NCBI GenBank assembly: GCA_963716135.1
Contig: OY970289.1
Location: forward strand, 2,232,001 to 2,296,000
Direction: 5' to 3'
Length of the DNA stretch: 64,000 nt
From: CAVRAW01 sp963716135
Lineage (GTDB): Bacteria; Planctomycetota; Planctomycetia; Pirellulales; JADZDJ01
In this document: positions 1 through 10,519 of the stretch, piece after piece
Numbering within the stretch: position 1 is the first letter of the stretch
Layout of the letters: each line of letters begins with the position of its first letter
Made by a program: the position numbers and the translations under genes
The notes under the pieces: model-generated
The model's database searches: none
What the model was told of the DNA's origin: nothing
Seen by the model: only the letters and a program-made list of their open reading frames with translations

Positions 1-1125
1 GCTCAGGCCGCGCAGCAACACGGCCATGATGTCACGCTGGTAAGTTTTCTTCTGCCGGGCGAAGGTTCGGCGACAACGATTGCACATCATGAGGGCATAC
101 GCATCGTGCGCTATGCCAAACCGGTGCTTTCGGGTTGGCATCCGCGGCGTGCAGAGCGAACGATTGCAGCCGCGGCCAACTCGGTTCGGGACACGATCGG
201 CAAAGAACATTGGGACGTGGTGCACATCCACACGCCCTACACCGGGGCGGGGGTACTCAAGGCGCTGGGCCCTGGCCCGAACTACGTCTACACGATGCAT
301 TCTCCAGCAGTGTTGGAACAAATGATCAACTGGCGAGGCGAAGGGTGGACCGGACGATTGAAGATGCTATTAGGGCTTCGTCGACTGCGACGATTGGAGA
401 GTCGATTGACGCACGCTTCTTGCCGGATTCACTGCCTGTCGGAATACACGCGCAGGTGGGTGGAATATTATCACGGTCTGAGTCACCGTGTGAAAGTTAT
501 TCCCTACTGGCGGCGGGCCGACCTTGTGCGCTCGATGAGCAAATCCGAGGCGCGCAAACGGCTTGGGTGGCCGCAGGCCGAGAAGATACTTTTCACCGTC
601 CGCCAGCATGGTCCACGGTACGGGATCGACGTTGCGATTCGTGCCGTGGCGCCGTTGGCGGCCAAAAATGCTTGCGTTTTTTATGTCGGCGGCGACGGCC
701 CTTTGCGACCGGAGTTGGAGCGGCTGGCAGCGGAATTGGCCCCCCCCAACAAAATCCAATTTACCGGGCGGCTCAGCGACGAAGACTTGCTGCTGGCGTA
801 CCAGGCGGCGGATGTGTTTCTGCTGCCGACTTTGGCACTGGAGTGTTTTGGCCTGATTTCGATTGAAGCGATGTCATTCGGCTGCCCGGTGATCGCCACT
901 CAAGCCGGGGCAATTCCCGAAGTGTTATATCCGATTCTGCCCGATTGTTTGGTGCCACCCGGAGACGTGCAGGCGCTGAGCGACAAGATCGCTGCGTTTT
1001 TGGAGGGGCGTTTGGAAATGCCGACCGCCGAAGATTTAATGACCTACGTCGATCAACACTACGACCGCAAGGTGATTGTGCCGCGCTTAATGCGCTTTGT
1101 GGAAGCGACCAACGGTTGCCATTGA
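1..1125 (+). CDS. GT4 glycosyltransferase, 5' end cut by window edge
   Basis: Family 4 (GT-B fold) glycosyltransferase, expected to add a sugar from a nucleotide-sugar donor to a growing surface polysaccharide at the inner face of the membrane. The frame is open from the first base, so the start lies outside the window; the edge residues AQQHGHDVTLV are typical of the first strand region of the N-terminal Rossmann domain, so only a short piece is missing. The C-terminal donor-binding domain shows VGGDGPL, AADVFLLPT and the E-x7-E motif in ECFGLISIE. Its TGA is 10 bases before the next glycosyltransferase, suggesting one operon with asnB. Donor and acceptor cannot be predicted. Confidence 0.93.
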   Translation, partial: AQAAQQHGHDVTLVSFLLPGEGSATTIAHHEGIRIVRYAKPVLSGWHPRRAERTIAAAANSVRDTIGKEHWDVVHIHTPYTGAGVLKALGPGPNYVYTMHSPAVLEQMINWRGEGWTGRLKMLLGLRRLRRLESRLTHASCRIHCLSEYTRRWVEYYHGLSHRVKVIPYWRRADLVRSMSKSEARKRLGWPQAEKILFTVRQHGPRYGIDVAIRAVAPLAAKNACVFYVGGDGPLRPELERLAAELAPPNKIQFTGRLSDEDLLLAYQAADVFLLPTLALECFGLISIEAMSFGCPVIATQAGAIPEVLYPILPDCLVPPGDVQALSDKIAAFLEGRLEMPTAEDLMTYVDQHYDRKVIVPRLMRFVEATNGCH

Positions 1126-1135
1126 CGACGATTGA

Positions 1136-2294
1136 ATGAGAATCTTGCACGTCATCAACGGTCTATCGGTCACGCGCGGCGGCCCGTCGGCAACCCTGGC
1201 GGCATTGACCGGTGCGCAAGTAGAGCGTGGGCACAAGGTGGTGGTCGTATCCACCATGCGGCAGCCGCCGCCGTTGACGCTTGAGCCCGGCGAACATGGA
1301 AATCTGACGGTGTGCGAAGCGCCCGTTGAATCCGAAGGCCGATGGTACAACGCCAAAATTCTTTCGGCGGTGCGCAGCGGGGCACGCAATTGTGACATCG
1401 TACACGTGCACGGCAGTTGGCGATATCATCTTCTGGCCGCCGCAAAAGTGTGCCGCCAGTACGATCTGCCTTACATTATTCGGCCCGCCGGAAATCTCGG
1501 ATTGGTATCTTCGGGACACAAGTGGTATGTCAAGCGACCATATTTTTTTCTATTCGAACGTCGGGCATTTGATCGAGCCGCCGCGATCCACTGCACCAGC
1601 AGGGAGGAATTGCGGCAAATGGCGAATCTGCAATTGCGGCCGCGGAAGTTCGTAGTGCCCAACGCTGTAGCGGTCCGCCGGCGCAGCAGCCGACTGTGAC
1701 GCGCTTAAGAAAATCTGCCCCGGGCTTCAACCGCATCAGAAGGTCATACTGTATCTGGGGCGGATCACGTGGATCAAGCAGTTGGATGCATTGCTACAAG
1801 GATTCATTCAAGTGCATCAGAACTTCGCCGATTGGTGCCTGATTTTGGCTGGCACGCTGGAAGACATGCGAATTGTGCAAAGACTGCGCGAAGAAGCCGA
1901 ACGGCATGGACTTGGCCCCCGCGTGATGATGCCTGGCACCGTGGTGGCTGAAGGAAAGGCAGCGCTGTTCGACCGCGCGGATATCTTTGCCCAGCCATCG
2001 CTGCATGAGAACTTTGGGGCGTCGGTGGCCGAGGCGCTGTGTTATGGCGTCCCGTGTGTCGTGTCTGATGGAGTGGCGCTGGCGCCGGACGTCGCTGAGG
2101 CAGAAGCGGGATTCGTCTGCCGAAGCGAGGCCGGCGCATTGAGCGACGCCCTACGGCGGCTGATGAGCGACCCAGCTCTACGAGCCCAATGCGGTCGAAA
2201 GGCCTTGGAGCTTGGCCGTCGGTATCAGCCTGAGAGTGTTGCGGCTCAGTTGGACGTTGAGTATGAATTGTGCATGCGCGACCGAGCATGCTAA
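1136..2294 (+). CDS. GT4 glycosyltransferase, interrupted by a frameshift
   Basis: Second GT4 glycosyltransferase of the operon. The first part (1136-1699) starts MRILHVINGLSVTRGGPS and holds the acceptor-side Rossmann domain through VPNAVAV. The donor domain continues in another frame from about 1671 (DALKKICPGL, LYLGRITWIKQLDA, ASVAEALCYGVPCVVSDG) to the TAA at 2292-2294. The two halves fit end to end as one protein of about 385 residues, so one base has been gained or lost between about 1660 and 1698; no long homopolymer is present there. Either a sequence error or a recent lesion would explain it. The family is clear; the sugar is not. Confidence 0.85.
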
Positions 2295-2394
2295 GGCTGA
2301 GGATGCCAGATGCGCGTAGTTTCCGCGTGAAGGTCATGAAATACCAGCCCCGCTGCGACGATAACACTCCCCTGGCGTCCCTCGAGATCAGACC

Positions 2395-4293
2395 ATGTGC
2401 GGCATAGCCGGAATAATTGCACAAGATCCGGCGATCGTGCGCTCTGCGTTGCCGCCGATGGTGGCGTCGCAAGTTCATCGCGGTCCCGATGACAGCGGCG
2501 AGGCGTTTCTTCCGTTTCAATCCGCCACGTTGGGGTTGGGTTTTCGACGCCTGTCGATTCTCGATCTATCGCAAGCGGGCCATCAGCCGATGGTTCACCC
2601 GGCGACCGGCGACTGCTTGATTTTCAACGGCGAGATTTACAACTTTCGGGAGCTGCGCGCCGAATTGGAATCCGCGGGGTCAAACTTTCGTGGGCACAGC
2701 GACACCGAGGTGTTGTTGCACGCGCTGGTGCGATGGGGCACCGAGGCGCTGGACCGATTGAACGGCATGTATGCGTTTGCTTTCTATAAAGCCAAGGAGC
2801 AGCGATTGCTGCTGGCCCGCGATCCGCTGGGGATCAAACCGCTATACACGGCGTTTGCGAAGGACGTGTTCTTGTTTGCCAGCGAGATGCGCAGCTTGTT
2901 GGCTTCGCAGCTCATTCCGCGTAAATCGGATCCGCGCACCGTTGCGAGTTTTTTAGCGTACGGTTCCGCGCAGTCGCCTCAGACCATGCTGCAGCGGATC
3001 GAGTTATTTCCACCGGGCTGCTGGCAGGAGATCGACGCGCAAGTGCTTCAACGTCGCGCGGCGCCGCCGCAACTGTATTGGGAAGTGCCGCCGCCGCGGC
3101 CGCAGCCCGATTTGGACGACGTTTGCCGCAATATCCGGCAAAAGATGAACCAATCGGTCCGCGAACATTTGGAAAGCGACGTGCCGGTGGGTGTGTTTCT
3201 TTCCAGCGGAATCGACAGCACGATCACGGCCGCATTGACTGCGAAATATACGGGTCAGCTGCGGACCTTTACGGTCGGTTTTTCGGATAACTCCGACCTA
3301 AGCGAATCGAGCGTGGCGGCTGAAACGGCGCGGCTCATTGGGGCCGAGCACCACGACATTCAGATTCTCGGCGATCGTGCCGAGCAGGCCTGCAGCGATT
3401 GGCTCGAGTCGGCCGATCGGCCCTCGGTAGACGGCTTGAACACATTTATCATCAGCCAGGCGGTCCGAGCGGAGGGCATCGTGGTGGCCCTGTCGGGTCT
3501 GGGAGGCGACGAAGTGTTCGGCGGCTACAGCTCTTTCTGGCGCATACCGCGGCTGATGCGGGCGCTGCGTTCAATCCGTTGGCTCCCTTCGACGCTGCGC
3601 TCGATTGTCGCCGCCGCGGCCACTTTGGGACGTCCGACCGCGGTGGCCGAAAAAGCGGTCGACATGGCCATGTCCGACGGCAGCATTCTGGAACTCGATC
3701 TCCTCACGCGGCGGGTTATGTCCAATCAACAGTTGGCCGACTTGGGAATTGACGGGCATGTGTTAGGTCTGACCAAAGACCTGTTGGCGCCGGCGTTGAT
3801 GGACTCTCTGCGAATTGACCCGAGCGACCCGGTCTGGACGATTTCGAGTTTGGAGTCGCGGTTGTACATGTCGAATACGCTGTTGCGAGACACGGACGCC
3901 AATGGCATGGCCCACGGTTTGGAAATTCGCGTGCCATTTTTGGATCGGCGTGTGATTGACTATGCGTATGCGCTCCCCGGATCGCTGCGATTGCCTACTG
4001 GCCAGGCCTCGAAATATCTATTGCGTCGCACGTTTTCGGATTTGTTGCGTCCCCAGGTTACCCAGCGGCGAAAATCGGGGTTCAACTTGCCCATTGGTCG
4101 GTGGCTTGCCGGACCGCTGCGAGGTATGTGCGAAGAAGCCGTGAAGCATCTCAAAGCTCACGGAGGCCTGCGGCCCGAGGGGGTGGACAAAATCTGGAAC
4201 GACTTCATCCGCAGCAAGGAAGATTCACATTGGTCGCGGCCGTTTGCGCTCTGTGTGCTGGGGCAGTATCTGCGGCGTCATAAAATTACTTGA
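2395..4293 (+). CDS. asnB: Asparagine synthase (glutamine-hydrolysing), class II amidotransferase
   Basis: AsnB-type enzyme of 632 residues: an N-terminal Ntn glutaminase domain releases ammonia from glutamine and a C-terminal ATP-dependent synthetase domain amidates a carboxylate. The catalytic Cys2 is exposed after Met removal (MCGIAGII), RGPDD and NGEIYN glutaminase motifs follow, and the PP-loop is FLSSGIDS (the first Gly of the usual SGGxDS is replaced). LSGLGGDEVFGGY is also present. Length is normal. It sits directly behind two glycosyltransferases, and such copies in polysaccharide clusters often amidate sugars rather than make asparagine; that choice is inference. Confidence 0.92.
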   Translation: MCGIAGIIAQDPAIVRSALPPMVASQVHRGPDDSGEAFLPFQSATLGLGFRRLSILDLSQAGHQPMVHPATGDCLIFNGEIYNFRELRAELESAGSNFRGHSDTEVLLHALVRWGTEALDRLNGMYAFAFYKAKEQRLLLARDPLGIKPLYTAFAKDVFLFASEMRSLLASQLIPRKSDPRTVASFLAYGSAQSPQTMLQRIELFPPGCWQEIDAQVLQRRAAPPQLYWEVPPPRPQPDLDDVCRNIRQKMNQSVREHLESDVPVGVFLSSGIDSTITAALTAKYTGQLRTFTVGFSDNSDLSESSVAAETARLIGAEHHDIQILGDRAEQACSDWLESADRPSVDGLNTFIISQAVRAEGIVVALSGLGGDEVFGGYSSFWRIPRLMRALRSIRWLPSTLRSIVAAAATLGRPTAVAEKAVDMAMSDGSILELDLLTRRVMSNQQLADLGIDGHVLGLTKDLLAPALMDSLRIDPSDPVWTISSLESRLYMSNTLLRDTDANGMAHGLEIRVPFLDRRVIDYAYALPGSLRLPTGQASKYLLRRTFSDLLRPQVTQRRKSGFNLPIGRWLAGPLRGMCEEAVKHLKAHGGLRPEGVDKIWNDFIRSKEDSHWSRPFALCVLGQYLRRHKIT

Positions 4294-4526
4294 CGCCCGG
4301 GCATTCCACGTGTTCAGCTCCGGCACCCTTTATGCCAGATCGGCCCCAAATTCGAGGCGGGAAACGTCAGGAAGATTGCAAATTTCGTTGCATTTACAGG
4401 CATCGGACACCTAAGATGGGTATGGCAAGGCCGCTGGCCCGGCGGGCACAGCGTCGGTTCGGGGAGTTTTTGAGGCATTCAGCACAATCCGGGCATTCGC
4501 AGCCGGGCTCGAGCGGTGAGTTGTCC

Positions 4527-6672
4527 ATGAAAATCGTTGGACCTTTCCGATTGGCTCTATCGGTCTTGGTCATCATCGGTGGATTGCTGGCTATAGCGCG
4601 CCTGCGCTGGCGGTGATCGATTACGGGTCGGGCACGGGCACGCGTGTGTTTACTTCTCCGGTGGCGGCAGTCGCCAGTTACGAGGGCACCTGGGGAAGCT
4701 TTCTGGGCACGCCGATTGGGTCGTACTACTTCATTAGCGCCAAACATATTAACGGCGCCTATGGCGCAGGCGTGGGGCAGACGTTTACCATCAATTCGCA
4801 AAATTTTACGGTCACCGCTCAGTACGACAGCCCTTCGTCCGATTTGACGGTGTGGGAAATCAATCCAAACTCCACGGCATTCTCCAGCGGCAACATTGCC
4901 CCGTTGTATCCGTTGTATACCGCGATCAATGCGGGCTACGAAAACAATAAGAGCATGGTGGTGACGGGGCGCGGCACCGACGTTGCGCGCAAGTGCTCGT
5001 CGGGGCGACGCTTAAAGGTTGGCAATGGGGCACCTCCGACGGTCTACAAAGTTGGGGGACGAACACGGTCAGCTCGCTGGTGAATGGCGGCAGCGGACTG
5101 GGCACGCTGTTGCGGTTCGCCTTTGATTCCACGGGGGGCTTTAATGAAGGCACGCTTTCCGTCGGAGATTCCGGCGGCGCGGTGTTCATTCAAGACCCCA
5201 ACGACAGCGTTTGGAAATTGGCGGGAATCAATTACGGGGTCGATGGACCGTTTAGCTTGAGTTCCGACGGCTCCAACAGCTTCAACGCCGCCATCTTCGA
5301 CCGCAGCGGCCTCTACCAATACGAAGGCAATTGGGTAGCCGAATCTGGTGCGGCTTACGCCTACGCCACCCGGATTGGGTCGAATGACAGTTGGATCAAT
5401 ACGATCACTGGGTCACCGATTTGGAAGGGGGCGGCCGGCAATGGGAATTGGTCGTCGGGGTCCAATTGGAGCAGCGCGCCGGCCAACGGCAACAATTTGG
5501 TTTTCAGCGGGACGAGCCAGACGACCACATCGAACAACAGCTTGACGAGCGTTGGCGCCATCACATTCGACGCCACGGCCGGATCGTTTTCACTTTCCGG
5601 AACTGCCCTGACCATCGCCGGAGGTGTGACGAATTTTTCGACCAATACGGAAACGATCGGTCTCAATCTGACGCTCAACGCCCCTCAACAATTTGTCGCG
5701 GCTTTGGGCAACCTGACGTTCAACGGCACGGTCGCCAACGGCGGCAATCTCCTGACCTTGAATGGTTCGTCCAACATGTCTTTCGCTGGAAGCATTTCGG
5801 GAACCGCCGGGTTGACGAAGGAAGGCACCGGAACGACGACGCTTTCGGCCAACAACACTTATGGCGGCAACACGACGGTCAACAATGGTACGCTCATCGC
5901 CGGGCATGTGCATGCATTGGGCAATGCCGGGCTGATCATCCAGAACACCGCCACTGCCAAACTTCAATCCGGATTGGCGGCGCCCGTGCAGTTGACGAGC
6001 TTAACGATGCAAGGCGGGACCTCTCCCAGCGGCACCTTTGATATCACTGACAACAATCTGATCGTGCACAACGGCAATCTGGCGACGCTGACGGCGCAGA
6101 TCAAAAGCGGATTGAATGCCAGCGGCACCATCTGGGCTGGCCCGGGCATCACCAGCAGCACGGCGGCCGCTGATTCTGGCGGCATTACGGCCGTGGGGAT
6201 CATCCCGAACAACAATGGCTCCGGCGGCGCGCTTTACAGCACCTGGCCAGTGGGCGCCGACTCCGGCGGCGCCGTAGCAGTCACCAATACCGACGACCTG
6301 ATCAAGTTCACCTACTTCGGCGATGCCGATCTCAACGGCGTCGTGGACAGCACCACCGACTACTCGCTGTGGCTTACGGGCAGCACCAGTGGAGGTTCTC
6401 TAGGCGGCTGGCTGTATGGCGATTTCAATTACGACGGTGTCGTGGACAGCACTCTTGACTACTCGTTGTGGCTGACCGGATATACCAGCCAAACCGGTCC
6501 GCTCATTGCCGGCGGGGTAGAGCCGGTGCCCGAGCCGAGCACGCTGGTGCTAATTGCCATGGGTCTGTGCGGCTTGGCAGCAACACTAAGGCGCCGTGGC
6601 AGTCCGCCTCGGAGTCGGATTGCCTCTTCGCGGGCAAACTCTCGACTTCCTGATTGCAATCTGCAAGAATAA
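4527..6672 (+). CDS. Secreted trypsin-like protein with autotransporter-type repeat, dockerin-like repeats and PEP-CTERM tail (two frameshifts)
   Basis: Exported multidomain protein. A signal sequence starts at 4527 (MKIVGPFRLALSVLVIIGG) but leaves frame near 4590; its end continues in the next frame as SAPALAVIDYGSG. A second shift near 4980-4993 joins the protease halves. The triad is visible as His in SAKHING, Asp in SSDLTVWEI and Ser in GDSGGAVF. An autotransporter-associated beta-strand repeat follows (LTKEGTGTTTLSANNTY, NNGTLIAG), then two dockerin-like segments (DADLNGVVDSTTDYSLWL and DFNYDGVVDSTLDYSLWL) and a VPEPS-hydrophobic-RRR sorting signal at about 6524-6600. About 24 residues extend past the Arg cluster, which is long for PEP-CTERM. 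Export and exosortase processing are inferred; no exosortase is in the window. Confidence 0.82.
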
Positions 6673-6718
6673 GGATGCGGGTCTGGGGGACGCTTTTCTT
6701 GCGCGAGAGGAACATGCT

Positions 6719-7801
6719 ATGAAGACGCGCGGCCGCTCGGCCTTTACTCTAGTGGAACTTCTGGTAGTGATCGCCATCATCGGCATGCTGGCGGCGCTGC
6801 TTCTGCCGGCGGTGCAACAGGCCCGTGAATCGGGCCGCCGCGCCACGTGCTTAAACAACATGCGGCAATTGACGCTGGCAATGAGAGGCTATGAAACCCG
6901 CAAGCGAGAGCTGCCTGGTTATGCGAACGTGATTGGCAAATCTAGTTCGCCAGCAAATGCATCGACTGGGATCAAATCGCCGACGCCCGATCGCCTTGGT
7001 TCTTGGGTGGTGATGTTGTTTCCCGACATCGAACGGAGTGACGTGTATCAGGACTGGAACACCGATCCGGCGACGACCGATCTCAAAGCGGCGGACGCGC
7101 CGTACATTGAACTGCTGGTGTGTCCGAGCAATCCGCCCGAGTCGCCGGGGCAGCCGTCTCTTTCGTATGTGGCCAATTGCGGGAAGCAAGATCCAATTCC
7201 TCCTGCGACGACTCCACCTTCAGCGAGCGGAACACCGGAAAAGATGGCAAATGGCGTTTTTTTTGATCGCTATACGCCGATCGGCACGAACAACGTGTAT
7301 TCGTTCATTCAGATTTCGCTCTCATTGGATCACATTGCCAATGGTCCCGGCAACACGATCATGCTATCGGAGAACAATCAAGCTGGGCCGTATATTGCAG
7401 GAGGACCATTCACCAACGACAACCGGGAGCTATACAACAAGTCGGTATCAAATGTCGCGGATACAGAGCACCAAACCGGCTTTGTGTGGGTTCCTGTTCC
7501 CAACTTCACTGCGGTTGCGGGCAACACGCAAGCGACCGATTTCACGTTGAAGATCAATTCTGATCGAGATGCATTGAAAGCGTATGTTCCTTCCGGCACC
7601 AATCCGAACTATTTTTATAGCCGCCCGTCGAGTCGTCATTCCGGCGGCGTTAATGTGGCCATGGGGGGCGGCGATGCCTTCTTCATGCGCGAGGACATCG
7701 ACTATCTGGTCTATCAGCAGTTGATGACCTCGAATTATAAGAAGTCGGATATCCCAAACGCCAATACTCTGACGCCGTTGGGCGACGATCAGTGGAAGTA
7801 A
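6719..7801 (+). CDS. DUF1559 prepilin-like protein
   Basis: Member of the large planctomycete DUF1559 family (SBP_bac_10-like, type II pseudopilin leader). The start at 6719 is chosen because GAGAGG lies 8 bases upstream and the type IV prepilin leader follows at once: MKTRGRSAFTLVELLVVIA, with cleavage expected before Phe9 and Glu at mature position 5. A C-terminal His-rich processing-associated region is present, but the usual H-x9-DG reads HSGGVNVAMGGGDAF, with Gly where Asp is normally found. Length about 360 residues is typical. The TAA is 35 bases from the convergent tadA. Function of the family is not established; surface or pseudopilus assembly is the usual guess. Confidence 0.9.
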   Translation: MKTRGRSAFTLVELLVVIAIIGMLAALLLPAVQQARESGRRATCLNNMRQLTLAMRGYETRKRELPGYANVIGKSSSPANASTGIKSPTPDRLGSWVVMLFPDIERSDVYQDWNTDPATTDLKAADAPYIELLVCPSNPPESPGQPSLSYVANCGKQDPIPPATTPPSASGTPEKMANGVFFDRYTPIGTNNVYSFIQISLSLDHIANGPGNTIMLSENNQAGPYIAGGPFTNDNRELYNKSVSNVADTEHQTGFVWVPVPNFTAVAGNTQATDFTLKINSDRDALKAYVPSGTNPNYFYSRPSSRHSGGVNVAMGGGDAFFMREDIDYLVYQQLMTSNYKKSDIPNANTLTPLGDDQWK

Positions 7802-7836
7802 TCCGAACCGAGCTGAAGGCGGCCCGGCAGAGAGTT

Positions 7837-8295
7837 TTACTTCTTTCCCAGCTTTCGCTGGGCGGCGAAGAAGCGCGTGAGCAATTGGCCGCAGCGATCG
7901 GCCAACACGCCGCTGACGACTTGCGACTGGTGATTCAGCCGCCGGTCGGTCAGCAGTTGGAACAGCGTGTTGACGGCGCCGGCCTTGGGATCGGCTGCCC
8001 CGAAAACCACCAGCGGAATCCGCGCCTGCACGATGGCGCCTGCGCACATGGGGCAGGGCTCCAGCGTGACGTACAACGTGCAGCCCTCCAATCGCCAGGA
8101 GCCCAGCGCTTCGGCGGCCTGCGTGATGGCGATCATTTCGGCGTGGGCGGTGGGATCGCGCAACTGCTCGCGCTGATTGTGTGCCGAGGCCACGATGCGC
8201 TCGTCGTGCACGATCACCGCTCCGATGGGCACTTCATCTTCCTCCAGGGCCTTTTCGGCCTCGGCCAGAGCCTGCTGCATGAAGTAGTCGTGCAT
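7837..8295 (-). CDS. tadA: tRNA-specific adenosine deaminase
   Basis: TadA converts A34 to inosine in tRNA-Arg(ACG), needed to read CGN codons. The zinc site of the cytidine deaminase fold is complete: HAEMIAI supplies the His ligand and catalytic Glu, and PCPMCAGAI supplies two Cys. The start at 8295 (MHDYFMQQALAEAEKALEE) is chosen over an in-frame ATG at 8394 because the longer form would overlap the upstream gene by 92 bases and adds a non-family leader; the result is 152 residues, normal for TadA. It follows the TIGR03790 gene by 7 bases on the same strand and is probably co-transcribed with it. Confidence 0.95.
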   Translation of the reverse strand: MHDYFMQQALAEAEKALEEDEVPIGAVIVHDERIVASAHNQREQLRDPTAHAEMIAITQAAEALGSWRLEGCTLYVTLEPCPMCAGAIVQARIPLVVFGAADPKAGAVNTLFQLLTDRRLNHQSQVVSGVLADRCGQLLTRFFAAQRKLGKK

Positions 8296-8302
8296 GGGTA
8301 TT

Positions 8303-10261
8303 TCAGGGCGTGCGACGTTGATTGTTGGCAGGTGCAGGTTCACGCCTTGCCGCAGCCGCCGGGTTTTCCGCTTTGGGTGGGATGGCGTTTTCAATCACCA
8401 ACTGCACCGGATCTGCGATCACCTGGTTGGCGACGCTGGTGCCTTTTCCCCAACCGATCGCGCGCAACGTCACCGGGCCGGCGCCCAGTTGCGAGGGGTC
8501 AATCGTCTTTTCGCCGGAGGCTCCAGAGAACTTCGCAATCATCCGCTCGTTTAAGTAAAACGCCACGCCAATGGCCCCGGGGGCATCGGCCTTCAGCTTG
8601 AGCGCCCGGTCCGGCGGCACGGTGCGCGGTGTGGCGTCAAACCGCATTTTCTTGTTGTAGTTGTCGAAATGCACGGGGATGATCTGGCGTCCCTGGGATT
8701 CAATCGAGCTGTTCTCCACTCCGACCACGCGAAGCTCGTGATATCCATCGCTGTAATGGGCGGTTTCGAACTCCAAGCTATCGCCGGCCGCACAAGCCGA
8801 GACGGCCACTCCGTCGACGAACAAATAGAAACGATCGACCGCGCCTTGTGTGTGCAGCGCAGCCGACGGATAAAGAGTCGCTTTGCCCTTGAGTGTGGCC
8901 CCCGCCGTCACTCCTTTGACAGCGACTTCAGGAATATTCGCCCAAGGCCGGCAGAGCGGGTCGCCCACGATCAGCAATTGATAGGGGGAGTAGACGGACT
9001 GGTAAAAGGCCTCGGCCAAAGTGCAACCGCGGGCATAATGGACCTGGATCATGGCGTAGGGGAATTTATTCTGAATCGCAAACGGTTCCGCCACCGTGCC
9101 ACTGGCGCCCGCCGCTCCGAACCGGAGGAAAACGGATAAAGGGGTTTGAATCTGGCTGGCTTCCAGATCGCCTCCGAAACTGGTGAGGCTCTCGCAAATG
9201 GCGCCCGGCCGAATGACGCTGCCCGAGGTGGCCCAATTGAAGTCGGCCACTCCTGTCAGCAGTCCTTGCACGTCGGACCGGTCATGCGGGACATCTCCTT
9301 GGACTATTTGCGCGGTGATTCCGAGCTGCTTGAGCAGAGCGACGGCCATGTCGAAACCGGGGCGGCGCGGCCCGCTGCGGTGCACATCGCCGGTGTCCAT
9401 GTAGTAGATCGTGCCCTGAGGATGGATGCCGTCGGCGGAGGCGCTTTGCCGCAAGTAGTTCAAGATTTCTTTGAGAGAATTGCCGCGGCCATAGGTTACT
9501 CCCAACATGGTGGAAAGGACGTACCGCGCCCCGCCGGTTTCCATCAATTCGCCGTCGGGTCCCCAACCGTACCAACTGCGAAAGCCGTGTGAGCCGACGC
9601 TGAAGTCTTTGCCGACGGGTTCCTGCAGGCGCTGAGGCGGTTCCGCCGGAATGGCGCCGGCTTGCAGTTTGTCGGCGGGGTTTGCTGTAGGAATTTGATA
9701 CGTCGCGTCATCTATCGATTCGCGGAGCCGCATGTAGTGATTCGCCGTCAGGCGAGCATACAACAGCGCGTCTTTGCTCATGACCGGCCGAAGCAAATAG
9801 GTCAAACCGGTCAGCGACCCGACGGGGAATTGATAGGCCTGGTCTTTACGGGCGTCTTCGGGCAGATCGGAATTGAAATCGACCGACCAAGGGAAGCTCG
9901 AAGAGTAGACGATGTAATCGATTTGTGAAGTCAGGCCGCGCGCGTCGATTTCCTTGATGATGGGCTGCAGGATCTTTTCGCGCAGGGTGTTGACATCGAT
10001 GTGCGCGTCGGAGCCGCGCCAGTCGAAGTACACCACATTTTTCGGGGGTATGTTGCGGAGTTGAACATAGTTGTTGGCGATGGTTTGCGACTCGGCACTG
10101 GCCGAATTCACGACCAGCAAGACGTTTTCAGGTCCGCCGCCGGCATGCAAGCGGCCCCCGGAGGCCAGCAGACCAAAAAGCGCCAGCGGCAGGCACAAGC
10201 TCCGACGGCGGAGGGGCAATTGGCGTAGATTCTCGGTCATTTGCCCTATCGAAGGCCTCAT
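8303..10261 (-). CDS. TIGR03790 family exported protein
   Basis: Secreted protein of 652 residues with a signal peptide (RRRSLCLPLALFGLLASGG) and the family opening PENVLLVVNSASAESQTIA ... YVQLRNIPPKNVVYFDW. This matches the TIGR03790 family, known mainly from planctomycetes and other environmental bacteria and without assigned function. Other visible blocks are YIVYSSSFPWSVDF and GCTLAEAFYQSV. The fold of such proteins resembles caspase/gingipain-type peptidases, but I see no convincing His-Cys dyad. Two starts are possible, 10261 (AGGA 4 bases upstream) or an internal ATG seven codons later; the first is kept. The TGA is 7 bases from tadA. Confidence 0.85.
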   Translation of the reverse strand: MRPSIGQMTENLRQLPLRRRSLCLPLALFGLLASGGRLHAGGGPENVLLVVNSASAESQTIANNYVQLRNIPPKNVVYFDWRGSDAHIDVNTLREKILQPIIKEIDARGLTSQIDYIVYSSSFPWSVDFNSDLPEDARKDQAYQFPVGSLTGLTYLLRPVMSKDALLYARLTANHYMRLRESIDDATYQIPTANPADKLQAGAIPAEPPQRLQEPVGKDFSVGSHGFRSWYGWGPDGELMETGGARYVLSTMLGVTYGRGNSLKEILNYLRQSASADGIHPQGTIYYMDTGDVHRSGPRRPGFDMAVALLKQLGITAQIVQGDVPHDRSDVQGLLTGVADFNWATSGSVIRPGAICESLTSFGGDLEASQIQTPLSVFLRFGAAGASGTVAEPFAIQNKFPYAMIQVHYARGCTLAEAFYQSVYSPYQLLIVGDPLCRPWANIPEVAVKGVTAGATLKGKATLYPSAALHTQGAVDRFYLFVDGVAVSACAAGDSLEFETAHYSDGYHELRVVGVENSSIESQGRQIIPVHFDNYNKKMRFDATPRTVPPDRALKLKADAPGAIGVAFYLNERMIAKFSGASGEKTIDPSQLGAGPVTLRAIGWGKGTSVANQVIADPVQLVIENAIPPKAENPAAAARREPAPANNQRRTP

Positions 10262-10356
10262 AATGTCCTAGTACGTTTGCAGATAGCGGCTGGCCCGGCG
10301 ATGCTACGCGGCGGCCGATTGGTGGTTGAGGGCCACCTGCTGCGGGTGCAAGTTTG

Positions 10357-10383
10357 TTGACAAGCACGCAACGTAACTATAGA
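10357..10383 (+). promoter_or_regulatory. Possible sigma-70 promoter for the DUF1559 gene at 10520
   Basis: A perfect TTGACA (10357-10362) is followed after 15 bases by TATAGA (10378-10383). The spacing is short of the ideal 17. It lies in the divergent gap between the TIGR03790 gene and the DUF1559 gene and would give a leader of about 130 bases. Confidence 0.4.
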
Positions 10384-10519
10384 CTGCAGCTTGGCTTCAT
10401 TCTAACCTGGCGTCAACGGGGGCGAGCCGGTTTACGTTAAATCGGAAGTCAGAGAGGGTTTGCGCCCATTTCGCAAGAGTTAGTTTGCATCATTTTATTT
10501 TTTCTTCAGGAGGTGCAGT

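Noticed and set aside
4290..4616. A 108-codon frame after asnB
   Set aside because: Its upstream part is not protein-like; only the last 29 codons matter, as the signal peptide of the trypsin-like protein starting at 4527.
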